A DNA stretch of 64,000 nucleotides from NCBI RefSeq assembly GCF_020035535.1, contig NZ_CP083349.1, forward strand, positions 1,550,001 through 1,614,000. The letters run 5' to 3'. Source of the stretch: Ensifer adhaerens. GTDB taxonomy: Bacteria > Pseudomonadota > Alphaproteobacteria > Rhizobiales > Rhizobiaceae. A program made the translations under genes and the position numbers. Shown piece after piece: positions 63,461 to 64,000 of the stretch; positions within the stretch are counted from its first letter, which is position 1, and each line of letters begins with the position of its first letter. The notes beneath the pieces are model-generated. The model saw only the letters and a list, made by a program, of their open reading frames with translations, had not been told where the DNA came from and ran no database searches.

Positions 63461-64000
63461 TCAGCGCTTGGAGGCGAAGAGCTTCAGATAGGCGTCGGTG
63501 ATCGCCTGCTTCGAGAACTGGTTCATCAGGGTATCGTGGCCGCGTTCGGCGAGGCGTTCGCCGAGCGACGTGTCGCTGGCAATGCGGTCGATTGCCTGGG
63601 CGAAGCCGTCAGCATCGCCGATATCGACCATCAGCCCGTTTTCGCCGTCACGCATGAACCATTGCGGCCCTTCCGAGCGGCTGGACACGACAGGCGTGCC
63701 TTGGGCCCAGGCCTCGAGGATCACGTTGCCGAGCGGCTCATGGCTCGACGCCATGACGAAAATGTCTGAGGCGGCGAGAAATGGCCGCGTATCCTTCTGC
63801 CAGCCGGCAAAGCGCACGCGCTTCGACACGCCGAGATCGGCCGCCAGCTTCTCCAGGTTTGCGCGTTCTTCGCCGTCGCCGACCAGCCAGAGATAGGCGT
63901 CCGGCACCTTGGCGACCGCCTGGATCAGCGTGTGGAAGCCTTTGCGCGGGACGAAGCGCCCCATCGACATGATGACCGGCGCGTTCTCGGGTGTGTCGAG
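63461..64000 (-). CDS. lpsE: LPS core glycosyltransferase, GT4 family, 5' end outside window (LpsE-like)
   Basis: The visible 179 residues are the C-terminal half of a GT4 enzyme; the frame stays open to the right window edge, so the start is missing. Features are GRFVPRKGFHTLIQAVAKVP, YLWLVGDGEERANLEKLAAD, RVRFAGWQKDTRPFLAASDI, and the donor-binding SSHEPLGNVILEAWAQGTPV with VSSRSEGPQ. It converges with the lpsB-like gene, as in the Sinorhizobium lpsB-lpsE locus, and would add a further core sugar. The gene symbol is a neighbourhood-based guess. Confidence 0.7.
   Translation of the reverse strand, partial: LDTPENAPVIMSMGRFVPRKGFHTLIQAVAKVPDAYLWLVGDGEERANLEKLAADLGVSKRVRFAGWQKDTRPFLAASDIFVMASSHEPLGNVILEAWAQGTPVVSSRSEGPQWFMRDGENGLMVDIGDADGFAQAIDRIASDTSLGERLAERGHDTLMNQFSKQAITDAYLKLFASKR

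Overview
The window is GC-rich alphaproteobacterial DNA, most like the family Rhizobiaceae (Ensifer/Sinorhizobium or a close relative). The indications are a rhizobial-type lexA with a direct-repeat SOS box (GTTC-N7-GTTC), a queA-tgt pair, a greA-lpsB-type LPS core neighbourhood, and a tmk-holB-metG-tatD-MBL run. Species cannot be fixed from the sequence alone.

Positions 1 to about 23437 are the right-hand part of a siphovirus-like prophage inserted at the 3' end of a tRNA-Asn gene (23438-23512, minus strand). It enters the window inside the portal gene. The order is a prohead protease fused to the major capsid protein, a DUF2190 decoration protein, and an embedded sugar/methyl-transfer module (frameshifted MptE-like gene, FkbM methyltransferase, glycosyltransferase). 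Then come head-tail completion proteins, tail tube, tail assembly chaperone with a probable -1 frameshift extension, a reverse-strand secreted-protein cargo gene, tape measure, baseplate/tail-tip proteins, and a LamG-type fibre with about eight 23-residue repeats. A lysis cassette follows (membrane-anchored GH19 endolysin, overlapping i-spanin and o-spanin, DUF1515 membrane protein) and ends in a clear terminator. The far right end carries non-structural genes: an ATP-dependent DNA ligase with an upstream SOS box, a broken Cys-rich gene, and the integrase. No terminase, repressor or replication genes are seen, so the left end and its attachment site lie outside the window.

From 23513 to 30608 is chromosomal backbone rich in small secreted or membrane proteins: an SNase-like anchored protein, an ICMT-like methyltransferase, lexA with its own SOS box, and a tandem pair of paralogous secreted proteins with DPF tails. 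tRNA-Cys and tRNA-Ser are interspersed. From 30923 to 38759 is a housekeeping run: rlpA, a DacF-like penicillin-binding protein with altered motifs, tmk, holB, an opposing MazG-like gene, metG, tatD and an MBL hydrolase. Then come purC (minus), an IS30-family element next to a frameshifted conserved gene, and an ArsR/SRPBCC operon whose first start codon abuts a perfect 21-bp inverted repeat.

From 43475 to the end: a DUF4864 protein, queA-tgt (queuosine synthesis), two cyclophilins, coaD, two tiny membrane proteins, MATE and MFS exporters, a divergent LysR/aldo-keto reductase pair, a YpfJ-type zinc metallopeptidase, a zinc alcohol dehydrogenase, carB, a DUF6894 protein, a DHA2-type MFS exporter, greA, and two convergent LPS-core glycosyltransferase genes, the last truncated by the window end.

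The most unusual points are the capsid-operon glycosylation module, the internal translation start in the protease-capsid fusion, the SOS-linked prophage ligase, the two reverse-strand small genes in the tail/lysis region, the ArsR palindrome, and the penicillin-binding protein that keeps SxxK but has lost SxN and KTG.
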